Of a stretch of DNA of 64,000 nucleotides, positions 33,250-41,504 are shown piece by piece. The stretch is from Methanobacteriota archaeon. GTDB taxonomy: Archaea; Halobacteriota; Methanomicrobia; Methanomicrobiales; Methanoculleaceae. The notes under the pieces are model-generated. The model made no database searches. It saw only the letters and a program-made list of their open reading frames with translations, and had not been told where the DNA came from. A program made the position numbers and the translations under genes. The DNA lies in assembly GCA_023393455.1 (NCBI GenBank), contig JAEWLJ010000020.1:60996-124995 (forward strand), given 5' to 3'. Each line of letters starts with the position of its first letter. The first letter of the stretch is position 1.

Positions 33250-34772
33250 TTCACCTCCTTCACGTATACCGTGGCTCCTTCGCGCATCCCGGCAAGGCTC
33301 CCCGCATCGAGCACCTTCCCGATGACGTTCGTGCCGGTGAGCGGCTCAGACGTCGGGCCGAACTCGGCGTTCGCCGTGGTCCGGATGCCGACCATGCCCG
33401 CGCCCCGCCGGGAGTCGTTCGTCATCGCGAGGGTGTAGGCCGGCACCTCCCCGGTCGGCGTGTTCTCCGGGATGATCCCGACACCCTTTCCGATCTTCGG
33501 CTTGAAGAGGAAGACGTCCTCGAAGACGAAGACGAGCGGCATCTTCCCGACGCTGTGGTGCTTGAGCCCGGTCACCTCACGGAAGATCGTGACCGACCGG
33601 GGTGCGGCCGCCTCATCGAGGGTGATGCTGACGACGTTCTCGGCAGGCACCGTCTCGAGCCGGACCTCGCCGCCGGCCAGCACCTCAAGCGTTGTTGCCG
33701 GGGTCTGGGCGACCACGATGCGATCGCCTTCGGCCGCGTCGGCGGCGAGGGAGACGCCGCGCCGGGCGGCGACCGCTTTCGCCTCGGCGAGCGAGAGGCC
33801 GACGAGATCGAACTGTTCCGGCTCCGCACGGAAAGCGAAGAGAACGCCCTCCCCGGCAAACCTGACGAGTTCGATGCCGTGGATGACCCTCCCGACGACG
33901 GTGTGCGCCGGGCTTGCCGAGACGCCCTGGGTGTAGATGTAGACCCCTCCGGGGGATTTCCCGGCGGTCCGGACCGTGACGGTGCCTTCAAGCCTCGGGC
34001 CGGAGAGTTCTGCCGGAACCCGGGTTGGGACCAGGTGCGTGTCGGCAACGTAGGTGCTGCTTGAGGAGGCCACCCTGAACCTGCCGCCCTGCACGGAGAG
34101 GAGGAAGTGCTCGACGCTCCGGGCGGTGCCGGTATCGATCCCGTCCTCCCCAATACCCTGCACCTCCGCTTCCACGTAGGAGACGAGCTGCATCCCGTCT
34201 TCGAGCGGGAAGTTCGCGTCGCGGGTGACGATGACGTTTGAACGGTCGACACGCCGGAATACCCGCTCGACACCGGTGATCCGGTCGCCATCGGCGAGCC
34301 GGTCGAGCAAACCCCGGCCGGTGACGACCTTGCCGATGACGCCGCCGTCCTCCGGGGCGCCGTAGTCGGCGGTATGCCCCATCCGCGCGAAGATCAGGTA
34401 GGACCGGGAGGGATCGTAGCCCCCGCACCCGAGGATCACGTCCCCGCGCTCGTACCGGCCCGGACGGCGTGCCGGGCGGACGTCGGACTCGAACTGCCCG
34501 AAGGCTGCGGCGTACCGGTCCTGCCAGTGCAGGCGGAGCCGTTCTGCAACCTCCGGGCGGAGGAGGGAGGAGACCGCCGCGGTCTTCGCCACCTCGACGA
34601 CCAGATCGCCTGCCGGGGTGGTGAACCTGACCTCCTGCGACTCGGCCTCATCTTCAACGAGCGCCGGGCGGATGACGGCGACGCTGCATTCCTCATCCCG
34701 TTCAGGGAGGAGGTCGCCGAGCAGAGAAGCCGCCGGAACCGAGATGCGTTTGCCGTCCAGATGGATCTCCAT
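33246..34772 (-). CDS. mmp3: Methanogenesis marker protein 3 (cyclophilin-like domain)
   Basis: A 508-residue core component of the MCR activation complex. An N-terminal beta-rich domain (IHLDGKRISVPAAS) is followed by a region resembling cyclophilin peptidyl-prolyl isomerases, with SPAHTVVGRVIHGIELV near the centre. The C-terminus carries the GIIPENTPTGEVPAYTLAMTND block typical of Mmp3. GAGGTG at 34781-34786 (minus strand) lies eight bases before the ATG at 34772 and sets the start; the GTG inside that site opens the frame but is not the likely initiator. The gene follows atwA by ten bases. Confidence 0.9.
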   Translation of the reverse strand: MEIHLDGKRISVPAASLLGDLLPERDEECSVAVIRPALVEDEAESQEVRFTTPAGDLVVEVAKTAAVSSLLRPEVAERLRLHWQDRYAAAFGQFESDVRPARRPGRYERGDVILGCGGYDPSRSYLIFARMGHTADYGAPEDGGVIGKVVTGRGLLDRLADGDRITGVERVFRRVDRSNVIVTRDANFPLEDGMQLVSYVEAEVQGIGEDGIDTGTARSVEHFLLSVQGGRFRVASSSSTYVADTHLVPTRVPAELSGPRLEGTVTVRTAGKSPGGVYIYTQGVSASPAHTVVGRVIHGIELVRFAGEGVLFAFRAEPEQFDLVGLSLAEAKAVAARRGVSLAADAAEGDRIVVAQTPATTLEVLAGGEVRLETVPAENVVSITLDEAAAPRSVTIFREVTGLKHHSVGKMPLVFVFEDVFLFKPKIGKGVGIIPENTPTGEVPAYTLAMTNDSRRGAGMVGIRTTANAEFGPTSEPLTGTNVIGKVLDAGSLAGMREGATVYVKEVK

Positions 34773-34782
34773 TACGTGCACC

Positions 34783-36396
34783 TCAGGCGGCTCCGCCGCC
34801 CCCCATCACCGTTCGTTCATCCTCGGTGAGATGGGCAAGCACCTCAGCTGTCGGCCCCAGTTTGATGATCTTGCCTCCCCGCATGAGGGCGACGCGATCG
34901 CAGATATCTTTCACGAACTCCATGTCGTGCGAGACCACAATAAACGTCTCGTCCATCTCCTCGCGGGCGTGGAGGATCGAGTGCTTCACGTCGATCTTCG
35001 TGATCGGATCCATGGTTCCGGTCGGTTCGTCGAGGACGACGAGCAGAGGCTCCCGGATCAGCACCTGGGCGAGGGCCACCCGGTGCTTCTCGCCCTCGGA
35101 GAGCTCCCCGGGATAGCGGTCCAGAATCTCCTTGCTCTTCTCGGGGGTGAACCCGGCCATCCCGAGGGTGATGATAGCCTTCCTCATCGCGAGTTCTTTC
35201 GGGAATTCAAGACCGATGGCGTCGGTGAGGTTGTCGAGCACCGTCCTGTGCGGGTAGAGGTCGTACTCCTGGTGGAGGAGCCCGATGTAGCCCTTTGCCC
35301 GGCCGCGGTTCTCGATGCCGGGTTTCGTCATGTCGATCCAGTCGTCGCCGATCCGGATGTTCATCTCGCCGCTGGTGGGCTCGAGGATCCCGGATATGAT
35401 CCGCGAGAGGGTCGTCTTGCCCGCCCCGCTCTTCCCGATGATCCCGAAGATCTCTTTCTCGGCGACCTCGAACGAGACGCTGTTGACCGCCCGGACGACG
35501 CCCCGGTCGACCGAGAGGTAGCGCTTGATCACGTCGCGGGCGATCAGGATCTTCTCGCCGACCTCCGCAGTCTGGCGCTCTGCGACGTCGCTGTAGTCCT
35601 CCATGAACTGGCTGATGACCTCACCGGGGTCGCCGATCCCCTTTATCTCCCCGTTCTCAAGGAGAATTGCCCGATCGGCCACATCCTCGATGACGTTTGA
35701 GAAGTGGGACGTGACGATCATTCCCATATCGTTCTCCCGGGCGCTCTCGATGAGCATCCGGTGGACGAGCGTGGCGGTCTCCGGATCGAGCGTCCCGGTC
35801 GGTTCGTCCGCATAGAGGATGAACGGGTTCTTCGCGAGCTGTCGTGCGAGCACTACCCGCTGCTTCTCGCCGCCGGAGAGGTCACGGGCGATATGCATCA
35901 TCCGGTGGGAGAGCCTGACCTGGTCGATCAGGTCGGCAGCCCTGCTGACGGCCTTCTCGCCCGGGTAGCCGACGTCGTCGAGCGCCCGCAGGATGTTCTC
36001 GATCACCCGGTCGTCGCCATAGAGCGCGAACGTCCGCTGGAACATGATGGCGGTTCTTCGCATGATCCGCCGTTTCATCGTCGCGTTCTCTTCCGCCCAG
36101 AGATCGACGTCCGCCGGTTCCATCCTGCCAGCGCAGACGGGGCACGGCTTTCCCGCCTCGCTCGGGACATCGACGCGATCGCAGCCGCTGCAGACGGCGA
36201 CATGATAGATGATGGCACCCTGTGTCGGAGGCTGTTCGACACCTCGCATGAGGTGCATGAGAACGGTCTTGCCGGCGCCGCTCCTGCCGATGATGCCGAC
36301 GGTCTCTCCCTCCGCCACCTCAAAATTGATATTTTTGAGCACGGCAGTCCCGTTGAACTCCATGCAAAGATTCTTCACAGTAATAAGTGGGGTCAT
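34783..36396 (-). CDS. atwA: Methyl-coenzyme M reductase activation component A2 (double ABC ATPase)
   Basis: A 537-residue protein with two ABC ATPase domains, the ATP-hydrolysing component A2 that activates MCR. Domain 1 has IIGRSGAGKTVL and LSGGEKQRV, and contains an inserted zinc-binding segment (VCSGCDRVDVP then CPVCAGR) near residue 85. Domain 2 has IIGKSGAGKTTL and a signature of LSEGEKHRV. Walker B motifs ADEPTGTLD and LDEPTGTMD are intact, unlike the orphan ABC protein earlier in the window. The ATG at 36396 is preferred because GAGG on the minus strand lies eight bases upstream. The HAD gene precedes it by 47 bases. Confidence 0.94.
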   Translation of the reverse strand: MTPLITVKNLCMEFNGTAVLKNINFEVAEGETVGIIGRSGAGKTVLMHLMRGVEQPPTQGAIIYHVAVCSGCDRVDVPSEAGKPCPVCAGRMEPADVDLWAEENATMKRRIMRRTAIMFQRTFALYGDDRVIENILRALDDVGYPGEKAVSRAADLIDQVRLSHRMMHIARDLSGGEKQRVVLARQLAKNPFILYADEPTGTLDPETATLVHRMLIESARENDMGMIVTSHFSNVIEDVADRAILLENGEIKGIGDPGEVISQFMEDYSDVAERQTAEVGEKILIARDVIKRYLSVDRGVVRAVNSVSFEVAEKEIFGIIGKSGAGKTTLSRIISGILEPTSGEMNIRIGDDWIDMTKPGIENRGRAKGYIGLLHQEYDLYPHRTVLDNLTDAIGLEFPKELAMRKAIITLGMAGFTPEKSKEILDRYPGELSEGEKHRVALAQVLIREPLLVVLDEPTGTMDPITKIDVKHSILHAREEMDETFIVVSHDMEFVKDICDRVALMRGGKIIKLGPTAEVLAHLTEDERTVMGGGGAA

Positions 36397-36443
36397 CCTG
36401 AGGTCCTCGTTAAACTGATCTTCATCTGGGATCATATTAGGGT

Positions 36444-37286
36444 TTATATTGTTGCACTTTTCCCGGACGCCGTGGTATCCGCGAGGAGTTCTGCCACGAT
36501 ACCGGGCACCTCGCTGACGTTGTGGATCACCCGATCCACGCTCGAATAAAGGACGGCCGGTTTCCGGTCAGACTGCTGTTCGGTGAGCACCGCGAGATCC
36601 GCTCTCCGAAAGGCGTTCAAGTCGTTGATGGCATCTCCCACCATAACAACTTTGTCGTATTGCTCTTTGAGGTCCTCCACGATCCGGGCTTTCATCGAGG
36701 GGGTCGCGACACCGTAGACCCGTTCTCTGGGGATGCCGAGGTAATCGCCCATCCGTTCGAGCTTCGCGACGCGGTCGCCGGACGCTATGTATGCGGGGAC
36801 GCCCATCCGGTGCAGCTCGCTGACGGCCTCTTTCGCGCCCTCGAACGGCCTTCCGCCGGTCGTCACCGTGAACTCGATGCCGGGGATGTCCATGTTCAGG
36901 ATCACGCCGCTGTTCATGGTGACGATCGACTCTCTCTTGCAGCAGCTCCAGACCTGCCGGATGCATGCCTGCAGATCACCGATACGGGCACGTTCGTCGT
37001 TGTAGAGGAGGTCCCCCACCTCTTCGGCGGGGATGACCCGGCGGGAGCAGGCCACCCCGAACCCGACCGACCGGGAGAGGAAGAACTCGGAGAGGCACTG
37101 GTCCTCCGGCGCCTCCATGACGTCACGGGAGTGGAGGTGGAGGACGACGAGCACTCGCGCTTCCGACCCGAAGGTGATGGTCGTGGTCTCGACCTCGGTC
37201 AGCATCTCGTCGTGGAGGATGTCGCGCGCTACCCGGTACGTCCGCAGAAGTGTGCCCGCACTATCAAAAACAACGGCTACCGACAT
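36444..37286 (-). CDS. HAD-superfamily protein heading the MCR activation run
   Basis: A 280-residue HAD-fold protein related to soluble P-type-ATPase-like proteins. Motif I is DSAGT (Asp8, Thr12). The second Asp of ordinary HAD phosphatases is Ala10, as in P-type ATPases, which have DKTGT. Motif II SGD is near residue 169, the motif III Lys is in SMKAR (199), and motif IV is GDAIND (217-222). An insert of about 120 residues between motifs I and II carries several Cys (64, 80, 108, 115, 116). It is the first gene of the atwA-mmp3-6-5-15-17-7 run. The substrate is unknown; phosphatase or ATP-dependent switch are both possible. Confidence 0.75.
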   Translation of the reverse strand: MSVAVVFDSAGTLLRTYRVARDILHDEMLTEVETTTITFGSEARVLVVLHLHSRDVMEAPEDQCLSEFFLSRSVGFGVACSRRVIPAEEVGDLLYNDERARIGDLQACIRQVWSCCKRESIVTMNSGVILNMDIPGIEFTVTTGGRPFEGAKEAVSELHRMGVPAYIASGDRVAKLERMGDYLGIPRERVYGVATPSMKARIVEDLKEQYDKVVMVGDAINDLNAFRRADLAVLTEQQSDRKPAVLYSSVDRVIHNVSEVPGIVAELLADTTASGKSATI

Positions 37287-37340
37287 ATTTTCACGTCAAT
37301 AAATCTATGTAGTCTCTTGTCCTCTCTTCAATGAGGACCT
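37287..37340. promoter_or_regulatory. Divergent promoter of the MCR activation run and the isomerase gene
   Basis: A 54-base spacer between two divergent starts. It contains TCAATAAATCTATG, an AT-rich element usable as TATA box leftward, and GAGGACC just before the ATG at 37341 as ribosome binding site for the isomerase. The two transcription units must share this small region. Confidence 0.45.
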
Positions 37341-38270
37341 ATGTTACTGAGTGAGACGGCGGCAAGCATAAAGAATATGGAGATCCGGGGCGCCGGCAGG
37401 ATCGCCCGGGCGGCAGTGGAAGCACTGGCCGACTATGCCCGAAATCTCGATGTATCCGACCCCGAGACCTTCAAGCAGGAGATGCAGGAGGCGGCCGATC
37501 TCCTCACCGGAACCCGGCCGACCGCCGTCTCGCTCCCGAACGCGGTGCGAAGCGTGATGCGGGCGCTCGACTCGTTCGACTCGGTAGAGGCCGCACGGGA
37601 GGCTATCCTTGCCCGGGCAGCGGAGTTCGTCGACCACTCGGAGCACGCAATCGAGCGGATAGCGGCGATCGGGGCACGACACATCTCCGACGGCGACGTC
37701 CTCCTGACTCACTGCAACTCGGAGGCGGCGCTCGGGTGCATCCTCGAGGCCCACCGGCAGGGGAAGGATATCGAGGTCTACGCGACGGAGGTCCGGCCCC
37801 GGGGTCAGGGGCTCATCACGATCCGGACGTTGAACGATGCCGGTATCCGGACGAACTACATCGTCGATTCGGCGGTTCGCTACTTCATCAACGACGTCGA
37901 CCTGGTCGTCGTCGGCGCCGACGCGATCGCGGTGAACGGCGCGGTGGTGAACAAGATCGGGACCGCCCAGATCGCGCATGCCGCACACGAGGCCCGGACG
38001 AACGTCATCGTCGCGGCCGAGACCTACAAGTTCGCGCCGAGGACGATCCTCGGGGAGCTGATCGAGATCGAGGAGCGGGATACGGCCGAGGTGCTCCCGG
38101 CAGAGGTGGCAAAGGAGCTCCCGTTCGTCCGGGTCAGGAACCCGGCCTTCGACGTGACCCCCGCGGAGTACGTCGACCTGATCGTCACCGAGCAGGGGGC
38201 GATCCCGCCGGGGCTCGCGTTTACGGTGATAAGGGATTATCTCGGGTGGAAGATCGAGGAGTTGCGGTGA
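37341..38270 (+). CDS. Ribose-1,5-bisphosphate isomerase
   Basis: A 309-residue eIF2B-like protein of the archaeal ribose-1,5-bisphosphate isomerase type, which converts ribose-1,5-bisphosphate to ribulose-1,5-bisphosphate in the AMP-degradation route that feeds archaeal RuBisCO. Visible are an N-terminal helical domain (MEIRGAGRIARAAVEAL), then HCNSEAALG, TEVRPRGQG, DSAVRYFI, VVGADAI and NKIGTAQIAHAAHEA. The last 24 residues end in YLGWKIEELR. AMP phosphorylase and RuBisCO are not in the window. Bases 37906-38198 are repeated 3.7 kb downstream within another open reading frame. Confidence 0.9.
   Translation: MLLSETAASIKNMEIRGAGRIARAAVEALADYARNLDVSDPETFKQEMQEAADLLTGTRPTAVSLPNAVRSVMRALDSFDSVEAAREAILARAAEFVDHSEHAIERIAAIGARHISDGDVLLTHCNSEAALGCILEAHRQGKDIEVYATEVRPRGQGLITIRTLNDAGIRTNYIVDSAVRYFINDVDLVVVGADAIAVNGAVVNKIGTAQIAHAAHEARTNVIVAAETYKFAPRTILGELIEIEERDTAEVLPAEVAKELPFVRVRNPAFDVTPAEYVDLIVTEQGAIPPGLAFTVIRDYLGWKIEELR
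37906..38198 (+). repeat. Direct repeat, copy within the intact isomerase gene
   Basis: This 293-base segment is repeated without gaps at 41599-41891 (offset 3693) with 14 differences. It covers about the C-terminal third of the isomerase except the last 24 codons. Confidence 0.9.
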
Positions 38271-38360
38271 AGGGGCCATCCCCTGGCAACGATCTCCGAT
38301 ACCCTGAACACCTCCGCAGGAAACCACACAACACACCCGACACATCCATGCAAACCTTCA

Positions 38361-38385
38361 TCAGGTAAACCTGAGTATACCTCAG
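38361..38385 (+). promoter_or_regulatory. Palindromic operator of the toxin-antitoxin pair
   Basis: Two overlapping perfect palindromes: TCAGGTAAACCTGA at 38361-38374 and CTGAG-TATAC-CTCAG at 38371-38385. The second ends one base before the antitoxin ATG at 38387. This is the classical placement for autorepression by an antitoxin-toxin complex, and it also contains TATA-like sequence. Confidence 0.65.
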
Positions 38386-38386
38386 T

Positions 38387-38620
38387 ATGACGAGCACCAC
38401 CATCAAGATCGACGTAGAACTCAGGGACCGGCTCAACGCCCTGAAAGTCCATCCCCGGGAGTCATACAACGAGGTGATCGAGCGCCTGGCCGAGATGGCA
38501 ATCGACGAAGAGCCGCTCAGCGAAGAGGCGATCCAGAGAATCGAGGAATCGCTTGAGGATCTCAGGGCCGGAAGAGTCTACACCTTAGAGGAGGTCATGG
38601 CGGAGCTGAAGGAGGAATGA
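38387..38620 (+). CDS. Antitoxin of a type II toxin-antitoxin pair (RelB/VapB-like)
   Basis: A 77-residue acidic protein with an N-terminal ribbon-helix-helix-like DNA-binding segment (TTIKIDVELRDRLNALKVHP) and an acidic C-terminal helix (EEAIQRIEESLEDLRAG) that would bind the toxin. It overlaps the toxin gene by four bases. The palindromes immediately upstream are probable binding sites. A TATA-like element lies within them. I cannot name the exact subfamily. Confidence 0.78.
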   Translation: MTSTTIKIDVELRDRLNALKVHPRESYNEVIERLAEMAIDEEPLSEEAIQRIEESLEDLRAGRVYTLEEVMAELKEE

Positions 38621-38889
38621 CCTACCGGGTGGTCATCACAGCAGCGGCCCGTCATGATCTCAGGAGCATTCCACGCCCCGTAGCAGTCAAGATAGGCGAA
38701 GAAATTGCATCGCTCGCCGGCGAGACCAACCCGAAAAAGTATCTCAAACGATTGAAGGGAGCGAGCAACCCCCCGTTCCACTCGCTCCGGATCGGGGACT
38801 ACCGGGTGGTTCTCTCGGTCATAGACGACCTCCTGGTGATCCATGTCATCGCAGTCGGGCATCGGAGCAAGGTGTATCGGAGTTTCTGA
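38617..38889 (+). CDS. RelE/ParE family toxin
   Basis: A 90-residue toxin of the RelE/ParE fold with the expected pattern YRVVITAAARHDLRSIP at the N-terminus, KYLKRLKGASNPPFHSLRIGDYRVVLSV in the middle, and the HVIAVGHRSKVY strand at the end. Members are mostly ribosome-dependent mRNA interferases or, in the ParE group, gyrase poisons; the basic residues and the GHRSKVY ending favour the RelE side. It is translationally coupled to the antitoxin. It marks the left edge of the accessory island. Confidence 0.85.
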   Translation: MTYRVVITAAARHDLRSIPRPVAVKIGEEIASLAGETNPKKYLKRLKGASNPPFHSLRIGDYRVVLSVIDDLLVIHVIAVGHRSKVYRSF

Positions 38890-39160
38890 GCGAGGGGTCT
38901 CTGCGGTGAGTGCTCAGGATGTAACAGGGACCCCTGCCACAGGCGACGGCGAGCCAGTCTTGGTCATCGGTGGTTCGATGGATGTGCTTATCGCGGGTGC
39001 TACATCGGTATCCGATATGCGAACGTCTGGAATCACCGAGCCGGAAGAGCTGAATGTCCCGAAGGGCATTACCCGGTACGACCTCGTGACGTTCGACCAC
39101 ATTGCACTGAACAAGCAGGTACGGGGTGTACTCCCCCTCCGCCCTCCGGGAAGTTACTGA
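38890..39160 (+). pseudogene. Fragment of a secreted protein gene
   Basis: The frame running through the relE 3' end continues as a protein-like stretch of about 84 residues that starts near a signal-cleavage-like AVSAQ sequence, continues through GGSMDVLIAGATSVSD and ends with FDHIALNKQVRG before stopping. It lacks the hydrophobic part of a signal peptide, and it stops early. A GTG at 38908 has a weak GAGGGG site, so a short product is possible. I interpret it as a remnant cut at both ends and joined to the toxin gene. The family is not identified. Confidence 0.45.
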
Positions 39161-39171
39161 AGGAATATGAA

Positions 39172-40328
39172 ATGAACAGAAAAACTGGAATGCGGGCATT
39201 CTCCATGCTCCAGGCACTGCTGCTGGTGAGCGTGGGCGTTGTGCCTGTGGTGGCGTTTGACGCAAGTGATGAAGAACAATTTTCCCTTCCCTCTGAAGGG
39301 GAAATGCTGTAAATCTCGATGACATAAAATTACCCGTTCTTCAAACTGATGATTCACAAGAGCCGGTGATCATAACCGCTGAACTGAGCCCGGTGGAAGG
39401 CTCAGGTGCCTATGGCCCGGGGGTTCATGAGAACCCTTCCGGCTCGATCATCCATCACACAAAGGACGGTCTAACAAGGGTTTACGGTTCAGATGGAAAG
39501 CAAATTTTATCTGCGGTCGATTCTATGGCTAAAGAGATAGCCACACCTCGTGGTTTTAGACCCGCGACGTTTGTCTCTCAGGTCCCCTCGGGATCGCACG
39601 TGATCCATCGGGACAATACCACGTATGTTTTCCATAGCGGTGATTTAATCCTGACTGTGCTGAGTGATCAGCCAGATGAGTACGGAAGTCTTCAGAGGAA
39701 CGAGTATATGGATGTAGGTGGTTTCAATGGATGGATCGAATATGCGTACAAGAATATCCCCCAAATAACACAATTCGATGCATACTGGAAAGCCCCAACA
39801 TGCCCTCCATCCTCCGAATTCGCAGAACCAGTGTTTTTGTTTAATGGAATACGCACACCGGATGAAACCGCAATAGTACAGCCTGTATTAGAATACAATC
39901 AGCCGATTACCGGCCAGTATTGGACAGGGTGTTGCTGGGCGCTAAAAGATGGCATGCAGGATGTCTATAGCGGCCGGATCACTGTTAATACAGGGGATAC
40001 ATTGAAAGGGCAACTTCATTGGAGTGATACCTATGACCAATGGTACATCCAGCTTTCTGATATCACTACGGGTGAGTCGGAATACTTATGGTCAGATTAC
40101 GTCCCTAACACAAATGTACAGGTTGATGTGACTTTGGAGGGATGGAATATCGATGACAACTCGGATGTTCCAGGAGATATGAAGTTTTATAACATGGCAT
40201 ATAAAAACAATGGAAACCCGATATCTGTAACTCTTTATCGGTATATTTCATCGAGTGCACCCTTAACTGGACTAAATGTCGAATTCGTCTCCAACCCGAC
40301 AGAAGTGATATTGCACACTGCGAATTAA
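39172..40328 (+). pseudogene. Secreted protein gene with a one-base frameshift
   Basis: An ATG at 39172 behind AAGGA (39160-39164) opens a typical signal peptide (MLQALLLVSVGVVPVVA), then DASDEEQFSLPSEG, and stops at 39310-39312. Inserting one base in the GGGG-AAA run near 39298-39304 joins it in frame to a long downstream frame (protein-like from about 39297, stop at 40328). The combined product is about 385 residues: signal, two copies of a PSGS...H motif, then a beta-rich domain with GWIEYAYKNIP, FLFNGI, QPVLEYN and GCCWAL that may be concanavalin-like. The AT content is visibly higher than in the surrounding genes, a sign of foreign origin. A sequencing error is the alternative. Confidence 0.7.
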
Positions 40329-40354
40329 GGGCTGACGCAAAAGGGGAGATACTA

Positions 40355-40957
40355 ATGAAATTCAGTCAAAAAGGAGTCCTTTTTGCCGGGATGACGTTCT
40401 TCGCCCTCCTGTTGGTACTCGTTTCGGCGGGGTGCTCTCAAAGTGAAGCGGGAGAGGATGCGGGGAGCACACCCTCTCCCGGTGTTACTTCGTCAGCCCT
40501 TCCCTCACAACGTCCCGATGATGCGGGAAACTCCTCAGATCTCGATGAGATTGTGGCACGGTACCGGGCGGCCCATCCGCCCGATAACAGCAGCACAGCC
40601 TCTGCCCCTGGACCTTGCGAGGAATATGCGAAGACCGGAGAGTTCGTCGAGGTTGTCGGTGGACTCCTCGACCTCGTCAGGGAGGACCCCGCCGCCAGCC
40701 GGCTCCTCTCGGATGGAGGCGAGATCGCGGGCGTCGTTGTCGCCTGCCCGCCGACCGCAGCGACCAAACCCGTGGGTCCAGGGTGCTACCCCGCTGTCCG
40801 CATCAGATACGGGGAGATGACGATCGACTTCCTTGTCAACATCGACTGCATGTGCATCGAGAAGAAGTCAGTCGAGGTTCCGTCCGGATATCTCTCGCGT
40901 ACGGCCGACAATATTACCTACATAATCCATAACAACGATGTGGTGCTTGCTCTCTGA
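40355..40957 (+). CDS. Lipoprotein with cysteine-bearing core domain
   Basis: A 200-residue protein starting at an ATG with GGGGAG as ribosome binding site. The signal ends in the lipobox LVSAGC (Cys27), followed by a Ser/Pro-rich linker to about residue 65. The core (about 85-170) has GGEIAGVVVACPP, GPGCYPAVRIRYGEMTIDFLVNIDC and CIEK, rich in Cys. The C-terminus VPSGYLSRTADNITY...NNDVVLAL resembles the PSGS motif of the preceding gene. A related domain is in the next frame. Function is unknown; probably cell-surface attached. Confidence 0.65.
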   Translation: MKFSQKGVLFAGMTFFALLLVLVSAGCSQSEAGEDAGSTPSPGVTSSALPSQRPDDAGNSSDLDEIVARYRAAHPPDNSSTASAPGPCEEYAKTGEFVEVVGGLLDLVREDPAASRLLSDGGEIAGVVVACPPTAATKPVGPGCYPAVRIRYGEMTIDFLVNIDCMCIEKKSVEVPSGYLSRTADNITYIIHNNDVVLAL

Positions 40958-41459
40958 GGGCAGGCCCGGCCCCGGCATCAATGTATCGGAGATCCCCGTA
41001 GCCACTCCAGAGTTGATTCGAACAAATGGCTCGTACATCGCCGGGATTGCACTCGGCGACGGGCGGACCCAGGCTCTCATTCAGCATGGTGGCAAACCCG
41101 AATCGATTGCCGTGCTCTTCCATTCTTGCCCGCGAAGCGACCCTTACTGCAACCGGAACCCGAGCCTCGTTGTCCGCTACGAGGAGATCCGGTTTGCCGT
41201 CACCGTCGACGAGGCCACCGGAACAGTGCTCGGCGGCTCTGCGCTCGTGCCGAGCACTCCGGATCCGAACAAACCCTTCCCGATATATTATAAGACCCAC
41301 GGCTCCTCGACCGGGATCGATACAGTCTACCTGGGGGACGCCCCGATCATGGCCTACAACGAGACATCGCTCCTGTACCTGAACGAGTCATATGGCAACT
41401 CTACCGAGACGGCAACGGATCCCGCTCCGGCAGAGAACCTCTCCGACCTCATCATGTGA
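40938..41459 (+). pseudogene. Truncated paralogue of the preceding lipoprotein
   Basis: A 173-residue frame overlapping the lipoprotein end by 20 bases, with no ribosome binding site or signal peptide. Its core has ALIQHGGKPESIAVLFHSC, YCNRNPSLVVRYEEIRFAVTVD and ALVPS, which parallels the Cys, RYGE, and VPSG layout of the neighbour. It looks like a second copy that lost its N-terminus, or part of one longer gene broken by a frameshift. Coding potential is clear beyond about 40980. Function unknown. Confidence 0.5.
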
Positions 41460-41504
41460 TAGCAGGCTGTGCCGGAACCAGGCTAACACCCTTGAGGAGA
41501 GCAG

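Noticed and set aside
40992..41030. TTGATTCGAA sequence considered as part of a tRNA T-arm
   Set aside because: No acceptor or anticodon stem could be built around it, and the stretch is inside a protein-like frame.
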